Of a DNA stretch of 64,000 nt, positions 10,787 through 22,063 are shown piece by piece. Numbering within the stretch: position 1 is the first letter of the stretch; each line of letters opens with the position of its first letter. Source of the DNA: Pilatotrama ljubarskyi (Eukaryota; Basidiomycota; Agaricomycetes; Polyporales; Polyporaceae); NCBI GenBank assembly GCA_022385805.1, contig MU277683.1, positions 476,321 to 540,320 on the forward strand, given 5' to 3'. Made by a program: the position numbers and the translations under genes. The notes under the pieces are model-generated. The model saw nothing but the letters and a program-made list of their open reading frames with translations, was not told where the DNA came from and did not search any database.

Positions 10787-12375
10787 TTACAGGCCCCTGC
10801 TCACATCCGGATACACGTCGAATCGCCTCTGCGTCGTCACAGGTATCCCCGCCCGCGCCTCCTCAAACACTTTCGGATCTGCGATCCACTCAGTCAGCAC
10901 CGCGCTCGCCGAGCCTTCTCGAAACCCTCAGGCCGAGTGGCACAAAGCCTCACCTATATGCGCGTACACAATGTCCTCCTCGTGCTCGGTCTCTGCGATC
11001 ACCTTGCCCCTGCATGCTCTCATTAGTCCTTGCCTTGCGTACTGACCGCCAGCTGCTTACATTGGATCTACCACCATCGAATGGCCCCACTGCATAAACT
11101 CTCAGTACCTGGAATTTGCTCAGACTCGACGGCCTGACTCACCGCATGGTAACTCTGGCTTAGGTCCCGAGCCGGGCTGCACATCGAGAAGAACACCTGG
11201 TTGTCCACAGCGCTACAAGAGCGGGTCAATCCGGCGCCAAAGTACCCGCCTGACCTACTCACCGTGCTCGCTGCAGCAGCTCCCAGTGCAATGGTCCCGT
11301 CGTCGTGTTGAAAGCGCTAGGATAGATCAGCACCTGACACCCTGAGCATAAGGCGTGAGTCTCCTGTGGTACGAGCATAGCCGCGATGTAGGCCCCGACC
11401 TCTCCGCGCATTGGTCATCGCTAGCTCAGGGAAGCGGACGTCGTAGCAGATGCCCAGCCCAATACGAGCAAAGTCTGTCTCGAGATGAGCTCCCATGGTG
11501 TATCACAGGAGTGCGAGTACTACCTGTGTCGAAGTGATTGATCGAGCTGCCCGCACTCAGGGTCTCGCTTTCCTGAAGAGGCGGCGTGAGTACCTGAACC
11601 GATATGACAATGGCAAGCGTTACCTACCTTGAACTTGATCTTCCCTGGAATGTCGATATCGAATAGGTGTACCTTGCGGTGGAATGCGACCAGCTCTCCT
11701 ACACAAGGTGTCAGTACCACGCTTTCGAGGTGAGCGGTCCTCCAGCACCTGTAGGAGAATAAGCCGTAGCGGTGTTGTAGAGCTTCCCTGTCCCAGCTTC
11801 GCGTTCAGGAATGGATCCTGGTAATCTGACGGATGAGGGTTGCCCTTCATGATGAGATGCCAGAGTCCGCACCTCCGATAAGCCAGACTCCCTCCTCCCT
11901 CGCGGCAGCCGAGAGCATTTTGACGGATTGGCTCTCGGATGATGCGACGTCGTAGGGCTGGCCGGGGGTGTACGAGATGGTCTCCGCATAGACCGGGAAG
12001 TGCACGTGGCCGTATAGCGAGTTGAAGCATTCCTAGTACGCGTCGTTACAAGGCGTTACTCGAGAGGAGTAGCCGTGCTCACAGGCAGGACGATGAGGTT
12101 CGGCTTGGGTTTTGCGCCATCGTTGCCGCTAGCAGCTTTCCTGATCATATCCCTGGTATGCTTGAGATTGGCTATAGAAGCAACTCAATGCAAGTCCTAT
12201 CCCATTCCATCATACAAATCATAGTACGCGTACCATCCTTGTCAGGACCCACCTGTCCCAGCTGAATGAGGGCAAGATTGAAGGGCTTCAGGGCTGGGGC
12301 TGAGGACATGGCGCGTGCGAGAATGAGACGAGTGCAGGGAGAGCGAGGGGTAGTCGTGGCCAGTAGACGGAACAT
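10787..12375 (-). CDS. Carbon-nitrogen hydrolase, omega-amidase NIT2-like
   Basis: Nitrilase-superfamily amidase expected to hydrolyse alpha-ketoglutaramate or alpha-ketosuccinamate. The catalytic triad is visible over separate exons: Glu in [14 protein letters not shown], Lys in [18 protein letters not shown], and Cys in [15 protein letters not shown]. The [20 protein letters not shown] segment and the late [18 protein letters not shown] segment complete the fold. At least eight short introns are needed. The first ATG (12375) gives [18 protein letters not shown], basic and free of acidic residues like a mitochondrial presequence; a second ATG at residue 23 ([19 protein letters not shown]) would give the cytosolic form. 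Stop at 10787-10789 after DVSRGL. Confidence 0.88.
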
Positions 12376-12701
12376 GCGCTACTCCGTGAGTCCGTCGAAG
12401 GCAAGCCGACTCGCAGCGCAGAGCATCGATAACTGTAAGTACGGGGAAGATAAGATAAGATGCGTTTGCCGGATCGGACAGATCTGGGATCGTGGGGAGA
12501 GCAACCGATCTGGATCGGGCGAGATGACGATCTGAGCGAGTCGTCGCGGGCCAATCAAATATACAGTAATAAACGACCCTACCTCTTGCTCTTGTCGTCT
12601 CTCATCTGCCCTCGACCGGTGAGCTATACTAATCTCGGATCGCGTTTGTTCTCACCTATATATCATAATCTTTCGTAGCCCATTCGACTTAATCGCCCGA
12701 G

Positions 12702-13968
12702 ATGCCTGTTCTCGTTATCTACAACCCCGTCTCCGGAGACCGCTCCGCCAAGGCCCTCTTCTTTGACCACGTTCTGCCTCTCCTGCACCAGCACAACGTG
12801 ACCCCGGAAAAGGTCGTCGCAACTGAGAGCAGTGGCCATGTTGGAAGGATCGTCGCAGACTTCCTCGCCTCGTCGACCGACCACGAGCCGATCTCCGTAG
12901 TTCTGGGCTCAGGCGACGGGACGCTGCACGAACTCATCAACGTACTTAACAGCATCCCGAGCAGCAAACCCTTGCCCCGTATCCATCTCGCATTGGTCCC
13001 AGCCGGCACCGCAAATGCGCTCTACGCTTCCATCTTCCCGCCTTCTGCCGGGGAGGATCCCGTTGAATACAAGCTCAAATCTGTTCGGGCCTTCGTCTCA
13101 GGGAACCACCGCTCCATCCCGCTCAACCTCGCGGTGAACGTCATCTCTCCTCCTCACGTACCGCCACCGAACAAGCCCGGCCCCAAACAGGTCTCCATCT
13201 CGGCCGTCGTCGCCTCGACCGCGCTGCATGCGTCCATACTTCGTGACTCTGAAGCGTTGCGTGCGTCGGATCCGAGCATCGAGCGCTTCAAAACTGCGGC
13301 CCGACAGAACATCACACGTTGGTACTACGCCTCTGTCAAGCTTTTCCCGCGGAAGGGCCCTGAGGTTGTGGAGGTGTACGACCCGCAGGCGCGCAGCTTC
13401 GTCCCACATGAGGCGAGCAACGAGGATGACCCGATCGTTGACCTAATCGGCCCATTCGCATATTTCCTGTCCACGGTCAATGTGGATCGGCTTGAGCCTG
13501 CGTTCAGGATCACACCACAAGCCAAGGAGATCCTGGAGGAGAAGGGTAGCGCGGCTCTGGATCTCATCATTGTACGGCCGATGCGGGACCCATCCTACAC
13601 TATGGATTCCGAGGAGACGCGCAAGGCCTTTGCGGAGAAGGTCGGAGCCGTGCTTGGAGCCGCGTACCAAGATGGTGCCCATATTTCCCTGCGGTACGCT
13701 GACGACGGAAGCATCGTCACCGAGGGAGATGGACCTACGGTTGTCGAGTACGTACGGTGTGGCGGATGGGAGTGGGAACCTGTAAGAGCTACAGCATATC
13801 GTTGCATCTGGATCTACCTGCTTACAACATTCATAGGACGACGTCGACGAACCGGCGCATCTCGTGTGCGCCGATGGTGAGATTCTGACCATTCCAACGG
13901 AGGGCAAAGCCACTTGCACAGCGGCAACCCCGATGAATGACAAGACGGGATTCGCAATATATGCTTGA
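12702..13968 (+). CDS. Diacylglycerol/sphingoid-base kinase-fold protein (DAGKc domain)
   Basis: Starts MPVLVIYNPVSGDRSAK, the nucleotide-binding N-terminus of DAGK catalytic domains, and carries the GSGDGTLHE signature and LVPAGTANAL, the usual GTxN glycine-rich loop. The rest has the beta-rich C-terminal half (LIIVRPMRDP, GGWEWEP). A single intron (donor GTAAGA at about 13782) joins WEWEP to DDVDEPAHLVCADGEILTI and ends FAIYA at a stop at 13966-13968. About 400 residues, shorter than yeast sphingoid-base kinases and with no membrane segment seen, so the lipid substrate is open: sphingoid base, diacylglycerol or another lipid. It is divergent from the NIT2-like gene across about 330 bases. 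Confidence 0.85.
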
Positions 13969-14147
13969 TGGCCCGGACATGCCTCGAATATGGACTTCGC
14001 GAGACACACGCACACCGCTGTAGAAAGTTTACCAATCTTGTATGATCATCGCTGCTAGTAAAAGATGTTACATAAACGCCTGGAATCAATGCTGTATTAT
14101 TTCTATACGTCCGCCGGGTATCTAGATCGTCCTCATGTCACCGTACT

Positions 14148-15208
14148 TCAAGCTGTCACGTTGCGACCAACATCCCCGGCAAATACCTTCTCGATGACTT
14201 CCTTCGCCTTCTGGTGGACCTCTTCAATAGTTGCGGTTGCGTCAATCTGCAAGCAGGCTATCAATGACACCTGAAGGGGCACCATTGAAGTTGTACGCAC
14301 CGTCGCAACCTTGCCCTGCTTGCTGTAATGCTCGATGACGGGCATAGTTTGCTCCTTGTAAACGCCTGAGCAGGGTTTGCTCTCAGTTAGGTACCGACTC
14401 AGGAGCGAGGCGTACGTACGGAACCGCTTGCGAATGCTCTCCTCGTTGTCATCCTCACGACCACTAGTCTCAGCGCGCTTGAGCAGACGCTTGAGCATCT
14501 CTTCCTCCGTGGTCGTGAAGAACAAGACCATGGTTGACAAGCACACCTGAGCGATGCACGTATGTAAGATCGGATACTGCAAGATAAAAGCAGGTGCTAC
14601 GTACATCCTCGTCGAACTTGACGGCCTGGTCCATCTTACGAGGAAAGCCATCAATGAGGAAACGGCCCCTTCCATCCTCCCAGCCCTCCCGCTCGTGTGT
14701 CTTGGCGAGTTCGTCACGCATGGCGTTCTCGAGCAGCTTGATGGTGATCTCCATGGGCACAATCTGCCCCTCGCGAATGTATTTGCGGATGAGCTCTCCG
14801 TACTCTGAACCTTCGCGGTGCTGCTCAGCACGGAGGAGATCGCCAGCTGGTGGTTTTCGCAAATCTCAGCATGGCCTTCCGACCAGCTGCGGAGCGAGCC
14901 ACGTACCGGATAGATGGCAGAAACCGAAGTCGTTCACGAGGTTCAAGCACTGAGTACCCTTGCCTGGAAACACATGAACGGCTTAATGCTCGTCGTACAC
15001 ACGCCCTGCAATGAGCCTTACCTGCACCGGGACCACCGAGGACGAAGAACACCTTGACCTTCTCGTGATCGAATACGGGGGTCTTAGTACCTTGAAAGGA
15101 TACAGCAGAGGCAGTCGGCGTGTTCTGAGAAGTGCTCGTCTCTACAGAACCAGATTCATGCCTCTTAAGGTGGAGAGCTTCAGCGATCTTGTCGACGATA
15201 GCAGGCAT
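14148..15208 (-). CDS. URA6: UMP-CMP kinase (uridylate kinase)
   Basis: Pyrimidine nucleoside monophosphate kinase that makes UDP and CDP from UMP and CMP with ATP. The P-loop [14 protein letters not shown] is split by an intron, followed by [16 protein letters not shown], then [15 protein letters not shown] and the short LID with [19 protein letters not shown], which identifies the UMP-CMP kinase branch rather than long-LID adenylate kinases. The C-terminus reads [17 protein letters not shown]. There are about 60 residues before the P-loop ([19 protein letters not shown] and a Ser/Thr-rich stretch), longer than in the usual enzyme; a targeting or regulatory role cannot be judged from sequence alone. 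About five introns. Confidence 0.92.
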
Positions 15209-15570
15209 GATGCACGCTTCGGTGACGCGGGTGGAGCTCTACGAGTCTCTGTGACGCGGAGGGACGAGGGGGTTGTCGTGCTGGCGGGGCTGCGCAGACG
15301 CGGGATATGTCGCGGATCTGTACTTCAAGGTCGCGTAGAATGCAGCGAAGGAGAGCGCAGAGAGGCCGAGAAAGAAGAGCGGATTCGGGAACTTGTTCGA
15401 CGGTGGCGGCATCGAAAAGGAAAGAGGGAGAGACGCTTGTTTGGCGCTGTTGTCCTTCGCCTTGCGATCCTAACAAGCCCAAACAGACACTCCCACTACG
15501 TCGCGCACGTGCTCTGCTCTCGCAAGCCGTGCCTCAGCCTCGCCTGCTCGTCTGCCACCCTCCTGCCACC

Positions 15571-17234
15571 ATGGACGTCCGCCATTCTCACGGAACCGAG
15601 GTATTCGTTGTGCGCGCATGTTATGAGGATGATGCGGCAGACCTGATAGCCGTGGGAGGGGCGCATTCGGTCGAGGTCCTACTCCTGGTGAGTGGCGGAT
15701 GCACTCCGGACAGCCCGGACTGCTCACCTCTGGTTCGGCCCAGACAGAAACGTCCTGCAAGACCATTGCGAACTTTCATATTGGATCTCGCGTGACTGCC
15801 GTTGCCTGGTCCTCGCGCGTCAGCTCGCCCTCGTCCGCCGACGACTGGTCAATAGAGTGAGTCCGCGTACTCGCTTTGACGACGCGTCGACGCGTCTCTC
15901 ATCTTCGTCAGGCTTGCAGCTGCGGGCGCCGACTTCAGCCTATATCTTCTCTCAAAGTCGTCATCCGAAGAGGAACAGATCTTCCCTTTCGGCGGGGGTC
16001 TGAGTGGACACCACGGCAAGGTTAATGATATGACTTTCTGTGGCGGACGGAGCGAAGACAGCTCGCGATATGTGGCGACTGTTTCAGGTGTGTCCTCTCA
16101 CACCCGTTAAGGCTCTCCTCCGCTCACAGGGTCCGCAGATGACAAAATGCTGATGGTGTGGGACCTCCATCCGTCCATTGACCTCACCACTCCCCCTTCC
16201 CCTGGGGCGACTCCTCCCTCGCGCCCACAGCCCACTGCATATGTCATCACGTTCCCGCACCCTCTGACGAGCGTGAACGCACATCCGTCCACGAGCAAGG
16301 AACTGCTTGTCGCAGACTGCCGTGGGTCTATTTTCCTCACCGACTGGCGGTCGGATCCGGACGAAAACGAGCAGGATAGTTGGCGGAACTCTAGCGTGGT
16401 CGAACTACTCGAACCCCGCGCGCTCGCGGATTCTCTGTCGGGGCCTTCCACGAAGTGGTCTGGATCCGTTGCATGGCGGAGAGACCCATCTGCTGACTTG
16501 TGAGTGCAAGGCGATTTCTTCCGGACGTCCAACGGCAACCCCGCCGGGGGCGCCGGATTCGGCGCCGAACGACCTTCGCTGACGCTGTACTTTGTGCGTT
16601 GTGTCCTTTTCCCGCTTACCATTCGTGCTTGCGTGTGCTTGCGTTCCGCACGGGCGTGCGATATAGCGTGGGTGCAGCGTACGGCTCACGCTTTGCGCTG
16701 TGGGACATGGGCAATCTCGCTGGAGGCAAACCTTACGTGACGGGAACGAGCTTTGCCGAAGGCGGAAGTCAGTTCAGGTACGTCTCACCCCCAGTCCCCG
16801 TCTCCCGCTTTCCTTCACTCGCTTCTGGTGCGCGGGGCGGTTCGCCTGCGGTCCTGACACACGCATCATACCGCGTCCTCGGCGTCGTCACGGGTTATGG
16901 TGCGGTTTGGCGACTACCGCTGCTTGGAGCGTGTGTTTGCCTGTTGCTTGGCACGGTCGCAACGATTGGAGGCTAACCGAGTTCTGACGTGCATTGCAGA
17001 TGGTGTCCCACGTACCCGGATTATTTTGCGGTGTCGACGAGCTCGCCTGCGAAAGGCGCCGTGATTCACGTCCATAACGTCACGTACGTTCAAGCTCAGC
17101 CGACGGTTTTCCAAATAGCGCCTCGGCCGCTCTATGTGCGCTCGTTTGATTTCGTGGCCTGTCGTGGGATCCCTAGGATGGTGGCCGCGGTGGGACGAGA
17201 GGTCATCGTCTTCTACATAGGCGTAGATTCATAG
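15571..17234 (+). CDS. NUP37: Nucleoporin NUP37-like WD-repeat protein
   Basis: Member of the Nup107-160 (Y) complex of the nuclear pore. The ATG at 15571 sits in CCACCATGG. Landmarks shared in order with human Nup37 are: LIAVGGAHSVEVL, then TIANFHIGSRVTAVAWSS, then ELAAAGADFSLYLL, the GHHGKVNDMTF repeat, YVATVSDDKMLMVWDL, LTSVNAHPSTSKELLVADCRG, ALWDM and SQFRWCPTYPDYFAVST. About six short introns. The protein ends VIVFYIGVDS at a TAG at 17232-17234. WD blades are weak, as is usual in this family, so the call rests on the order of the landmarks. It is divergent from URA6 with about 360 bases between the two ATGs. Confidence 0.8.
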
Positions 17235-17623
17235 TGCATACCCGAGGGTTGTTTGAGTACGGGGATGATGAGTGAATAGACGAGCTCGCTGTGCATCCCC
17301 TAGCTGTATGAGGCCATATCGCTGTACGTCAATGCATTATGTTTGGGAGAAGACCGAGGTGCTCGATGGATTCAAGCTTGTTGTACATGTACGATCTGTA
17401 TACACAGCTAGAAAGCGATACTAAGGCACTACGCGACAAGCGAGAAGAGGCAGCTGTATGTATATATCTCTGTATGGCGTAGAGAGGGCAAGCGAAAAAT
17501 TCGGACTGCAGGAGAGCTAGGGTACAGCGAGGGTAGCGCGTGCGAGATTACATTCGTACAAAGCGAGACGACTAGCGATCCGTCCGACCAAGAAGCGGGA
17601 GAGTTCAAAGTAGGTGGCGCCGT
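17235..17623. other. Convergent intergenic region between NUP37 and the Zn2Cys6 factor
   Basis: Convergent 3' ends. AT-richer than the flanking coding sequence, with TGTACAT and TATATATC motifs but no open frame of note. It probably holds the two 3' untranslated regions and cleavage signals. Confidence 0.5.
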
Positions 17624-20571
17624 TCAGCGAGGCGGCTCGAACGAAGAGTGACCGAACGACTGCACGGGCGGGAGATACTGGTGGGCCGATTGGCGGCCTT
17701 GCGGGTGGCTGCCGTATACGGGGGGATATTGCGGCTCGCGGTATTGGTTGGAGGAGGGGTAGCTGAAGTCACCCATCGGGGCATTGGCGACGAATCCTCC
17801 GCTGCCGGGCGATCCGTCTACTTTCGGGAACTCGCTCACCTCGCCTAGCATGTAGTTCCAGTAAGAATCGTCGGACTCGCTGACGGGTTGGGCCGCTGGA
17901 TAGGCAGCAGGCATGCGGCTGTTGGCGGGCGCAAGACCGTTGCGGACCGATCCGTCCATCACGTCGCTGCCGTGGGTCGCAAAGCTAGGCATGTGATGGG
18001 TCGACGAGCCAATCATCGAGAGCGGAGGCAGCGGCGCCGATTGGTGGACATGTGAAGGCGCAGGGCGCGGTAGCGAGTAGAAGTCTGGCTGCGAGATGTG
18101 CTGGACGCCCGAAGGCTGGGCGTTCCTCAAGGGGGGTAGTGCTAGCGGCACATGTTAGCTACAACTAGCGATATCGGGGGCACCACACGCACCTGGAGCG
18201 AACAACGGCGGGATGCCGTCCTGTCGGAAGCCGTTGCGATCAAGCTGCTGGCGTGCCCTCTCCACGTCCGTGGCTACAAGGCGGCGCAGGAAACGGGCGT
18301 GATAAGCAGCACAGTCGATTTCGGAGCCGGTGATGTGGCTGGCGTGTTGGTAAGCATCGGCGGCGCCACTGATTATGTCGTGAATTTCCTCCGCCGCGCT
18401 GTCTGCTAGTTGCGACATGGTATTCGGACCGCGAAGGAGCTGACGCGAGATATTAATCGGCGTGGCTAGGGAAAGATGCCGCGGCGGGGCGCTCACCTTC
18501 AACAGCACGATGGCGGCGTACGCTGTCATGACCGTGATACTCTCCTGACAGTACGGCTGACCGACTCGTCAGAGCTGATTACGACTCCATACAGGAAGAG
18601 ACTCACAAGAACGTGCAGCTGGTCGAACTTCGATATGATCTGGAGGTTCGCACATGCGCTGCGGTAGCATTGCTGCACAGCTTCTGGATTGGCCAGGACA
18701 CGCTGAGACGAGCAGACAGAGTCGGTCGGTCTCTGACAACAACAGAACTTAGAAGAGTGTATTACCTCATGACTGAACAAGTTGAGGCCAAATGTGTTGA
18801 GGAAGAGCCGCACGTGCGACTGGAAGAACTGAATGAACGCGCGGTGGAAAGTACCTGCTTGCGAGCCTGCGCACGGTAAGCAAGGGGACAAGTGATGCGA
18901 AAGCGCTGTTGCTTACATTGACGCAGCTGTTCGTCCCAAGTTTCCGACCACACGTCCAGCTTCGAGTTGGACTTGTGCAGCTCATGCTCGAAAGACACGC
19001 CGGAGGGGTATGCGGGAGACAGGGCGCTGGCACGGTTGTAGAACGTGTCCGTAGCCTCAGAGCCGATGAGGCGCAGCTGCACGAAGGCCGCGACGATGAC
19101 ATCTTCGGGGCGGATTTCGCCTCGTGCTCCCGAGCAGCCGTCCTCGTGCCAAGTTCGCGAGTTGCGCACGAGCTCATCCTCGTGGAGCATCCAGTGCTTG
19201 CCGGTCTGCATGCTTAGGCTGCGATCATGGACAAAGAGCACGAGGTAGGTGCGCTCCCGATTGCGACGCTCAAGGAAGTTGAGAATGGTCTCCTGGGGTT
19301 GACGCCTCCCGACATACTTATTGAGGCGCAGGTTGACGGCCATTCGGCAGGCCATGCCGATGTAGCTCCACGTCCTCCGGTCGGTAGGCTCCTTCCAGTA
19401 GGTCATGCAAGCTAGAGCCTGTACCGTCTCGACAGACTCGGTGCCTTCGGCGAAGGTAAAGACGGACCACTCCTCGGCAAGACGCCTCACGGCGTGGTAA
19501 TGACGGGATTTGAAGAACTTACAGCACGCCATGAGCATGGCGGTGAAGAGAAAAGGGGAGCGACTGCGGACATATTCGGACGAGTGGAGGGAAGGGTCAA
19601 AGAGGTTGATGAACGGGTTGAGGCGAAGGAAGAACATGTCAAAGAAATGGTCGACTTCGCTCTCGTGGATGATGCCGGCGGCGACGGGATCCTTAGGGAT
19701 GTAGCCGGCAAAGATGCTGCTGTACGGCTTGGGCTGTGGAGAGCTATGAGAACGGGTGGGACTCTGAGAGGTTGCATGGGGCAACGAGTGGGCGCGCTCC
19801 GTGGATGCTCCCGAGCGGGGCCGAACATGGTCCGCGGCGGCGGCAGGCTCGGGGTTCATGACGATGTCGAGGAAGGACGATTTGTGGGAGCTGCGGATGA
19901 CCTTTTCAGGGTAGAGGGCTTCCTCCGGGCGATCCTCCTCGTCGTCATCCATGTCCTCATCATACTGTTGGGCAGCGTGGGTAGAAGAGCCCGGGTAGTT
20001 CGAAGGGCCTGCGGCATCGGCCTCGCCGAATTGGGAAGAGGAGGGAGATGCATGGGAGAGGGAGGGGTTGGTGGGCTGCTTTGCCTTTGCGTTGTTGAGG
20101 CCCTTTTCGAGGCGACGGAGCATCTTGGAGGCCTCGGAGAGTCTGCCGGGATATGTCAGAGTGAGCGTACGGGACGATCAAAGAGCAAACTACTTTGAGC
20201 CGGGCTTGCGGCCGCGACGATGTTTCTCAAAGATGCATCTGCGCGGGTTGTGTGAGGGATGATGGTTCAGCGCGGGGCATGCGGGGAGAAAGCTTACTGG
20301 ACGCCTGCTCTGACGCAGCGCTGACAGCGCTGGGAGCCGTCTTCAGGCACGACGCACTTCATCTTCGGGGGAGAAGAGGATTAGCAGATGGGAACGCGGG
20401 AGGTGAGGGGAGCGCCCGTTACCTTTGCCTGCCTGCAGACCATGCAGGCGCGGGCACCTCTCGGGACGGGGGTCTTTGCACTACAAAGGAGGGGGCCAGT
20501 TATTGGGAGCCAGGGGAGATAGGAGGAGCGCAGACGGACGGTGCGTTCGAATTTGCGGGCTGTGGCTCCAT
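17624..20571 (-). CDS. Zn2Cys6 binuclear cluster transcription factor
   Basis: Fungal-specific DNA-binding regulator. ATG at 20571 (MEPQPANSNAP), intron, then the complete cluster over three exons: CMVCRQAKMKC (C-x2-C-x6-C), nine residues, C, then QRC, then VRAGVQC (x6-C). A basic linker HRRGRKPGSK and a short coiled coil (LSEASKMLRRLEKGLNNA) follow. The middle homology region starts around IIHESEVDHFFDMFF and includes LFTAMLMACCKFFKSR and CMTYWKEPTDRRTWSYIGMA. The C-terminus is Pro/Ser/Gln-rich and ends SFGHSSFEPPR. The stop is at 17624-17626. Its target genes cannot be told from sequence. About ten introns. Confidence 0.88.
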
Positions 20572-22063
20572 GTTGCAGTGAGGATTGAAGGAGGAAGGAT
20601 TGTGATAGAGTGAGATTGCGACGGGGCGATGGGGAGGACGGATTCGAGGGGCAGAGCGGACGAGGGGGAGAGCCGGGGAGGGAGAGAGGGAGCGGCGGGG
20701 GAGGTGGTGGTAGAGAGGAGAGAAGGGAGGGCGAGGGAAGGGCGAGGGCGAGGGAGGGCGGGAAAGGGAGTTAAGGGGAGAGCCCAGAATATTACAGTAT
20801 TATTATATCGGGATCAACGCTCTGCCAGCCGGCCGTCGGTAACCCTCCTTTATTCCCCGGATTTCATGCTCCGGCTACTTCTTCCGGCCACACTCGCCCA
20901 ATCACAGCAGGCGGAGTCTGAAACGTGGCCCGTGGAGTCGGCCACTTTCATTGTGTCCCAGGCCCAAAAGACGCCGGAATCACCCAGATAAGGGCACCAG
21001 AAAGACACCGGCGCGTCCGGTGACATCTTACGGCACTCCCAGCCCTTGCCCGCCCGCTCTCTTCCCCGCTCCCTCTCCGACCGCGGTGTGCTGTGAACGG
21101 CGTGGCTGGACGGTCGCTTGGCCCACGTCAGGGCGTGCGATGCGCTGGGTGCGTTTGCGGATGGCCGGAGGGGAGTCGGGGTGATGGGCGGCCGGCGTCC
21201 TTTCCGGTCACCCACGCCCTGTCCACGGCCTATTCTTTGCTCCCCGGCCCCGCTCACCCGATCCCCTCCCTCCCGCACCCCGACATCCGCCTCTCGCCGT
21301 CCCTCTGCGTTTTCTGTCATCGCTTCAGAACTCTCCAGGGCAAGCAAGGACGCGCCTGCCCAGCCTGTGCGCGCAACGGACAGGGCGTCTTGCGGACGAG
21401 TGTCCTGCCGACGGCGGTAAAGTCTAAGAATGACAGCCGGACTCGACGCGCGCTCCGATCCGCCCTCTTCTACATCCGCATCTCTCCTCTAGCATCTGTC
21501 CATCGTCTGCACCCTCTTCCGCTCGCACGTCGCACACTGCTCGCTGCCGCAACGACTCTATCGCCCTTGCCAAACCACCTACTCCGCCTGAGGCGTGGTC
21601 CCCAGCACACTCGTGGCCGTCTTCTGTCCCACGCTTCACCGCCAAAGGTAAATCGCATCTCTGCGACCGCTACGTGTGCATGCATCGCAACGGAATGAAA
21701 CGTCGGATGGACACGCTTCGTTCGCGGCGAGTCGCCGCCTGCCCGGCATTCAATCGCCCAACGTCGAACGCTTGAGCTTGAAGCTTGAGGCCCCTCTCCA
21801 CCTACGCACACCACAGACGCCCGTGATCTCACTCCTCCCCGTGCCTGAACACAACTGGCGCCTACTCCTCCCCGGCGATTTACCGGCTCGCGTTCCACCC
21901 CCTTGAACGCCGGGCACAGCATCGCTTCCCCCTCCCGGCGTCATATCCGCTTCTTCCGTATGTCACAAAACACTCCTCACACACACGCACGCAAGCGAAA
22001 CGACCACGTCCGTTATAATAATCGCTTTATCCAGACGCCTGGGCGGCACTACCAATACAGCCC
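20572..22063. other. Long intergenic region, promoter of the Zn2Cys6 factor and 3' flank of NOC4
   Basis: About 1.5 kb with no supported gene. Next to the factor's ATG, bases 20630-20790 are strongly purine-rich on plus (pyrimidine-rich on the coding strand), a common feature of fungal core promoters. A CCAAT-type core occurs near 20897. Open frames of up to about 200 codons exist on both strands (for example 20850-21347 minus and 21093-21698 plus), but they are low in family-like features and composed of Arg/Pro/Ser as expected from GC-rich noncoding DNA. A long leader with introns or an unseen small gene cannot be excluded. Confidence 0.5.

Noticed and set aside
19494..20198. 234-codon plus-strand frame opposite the Zn2Cys6 factor
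   Set aside because: Antisense to a well-supported coding exon.
20850..21698. Open frames of about 100-200 codons on both strands between the Zn2Cys6 factor and NOC4
   Set aside because: They overlap each other in several frames, are dominated by Arg/Pro/Ser and have no domain or splice structure; typical of GC-rich noncoding DNA.
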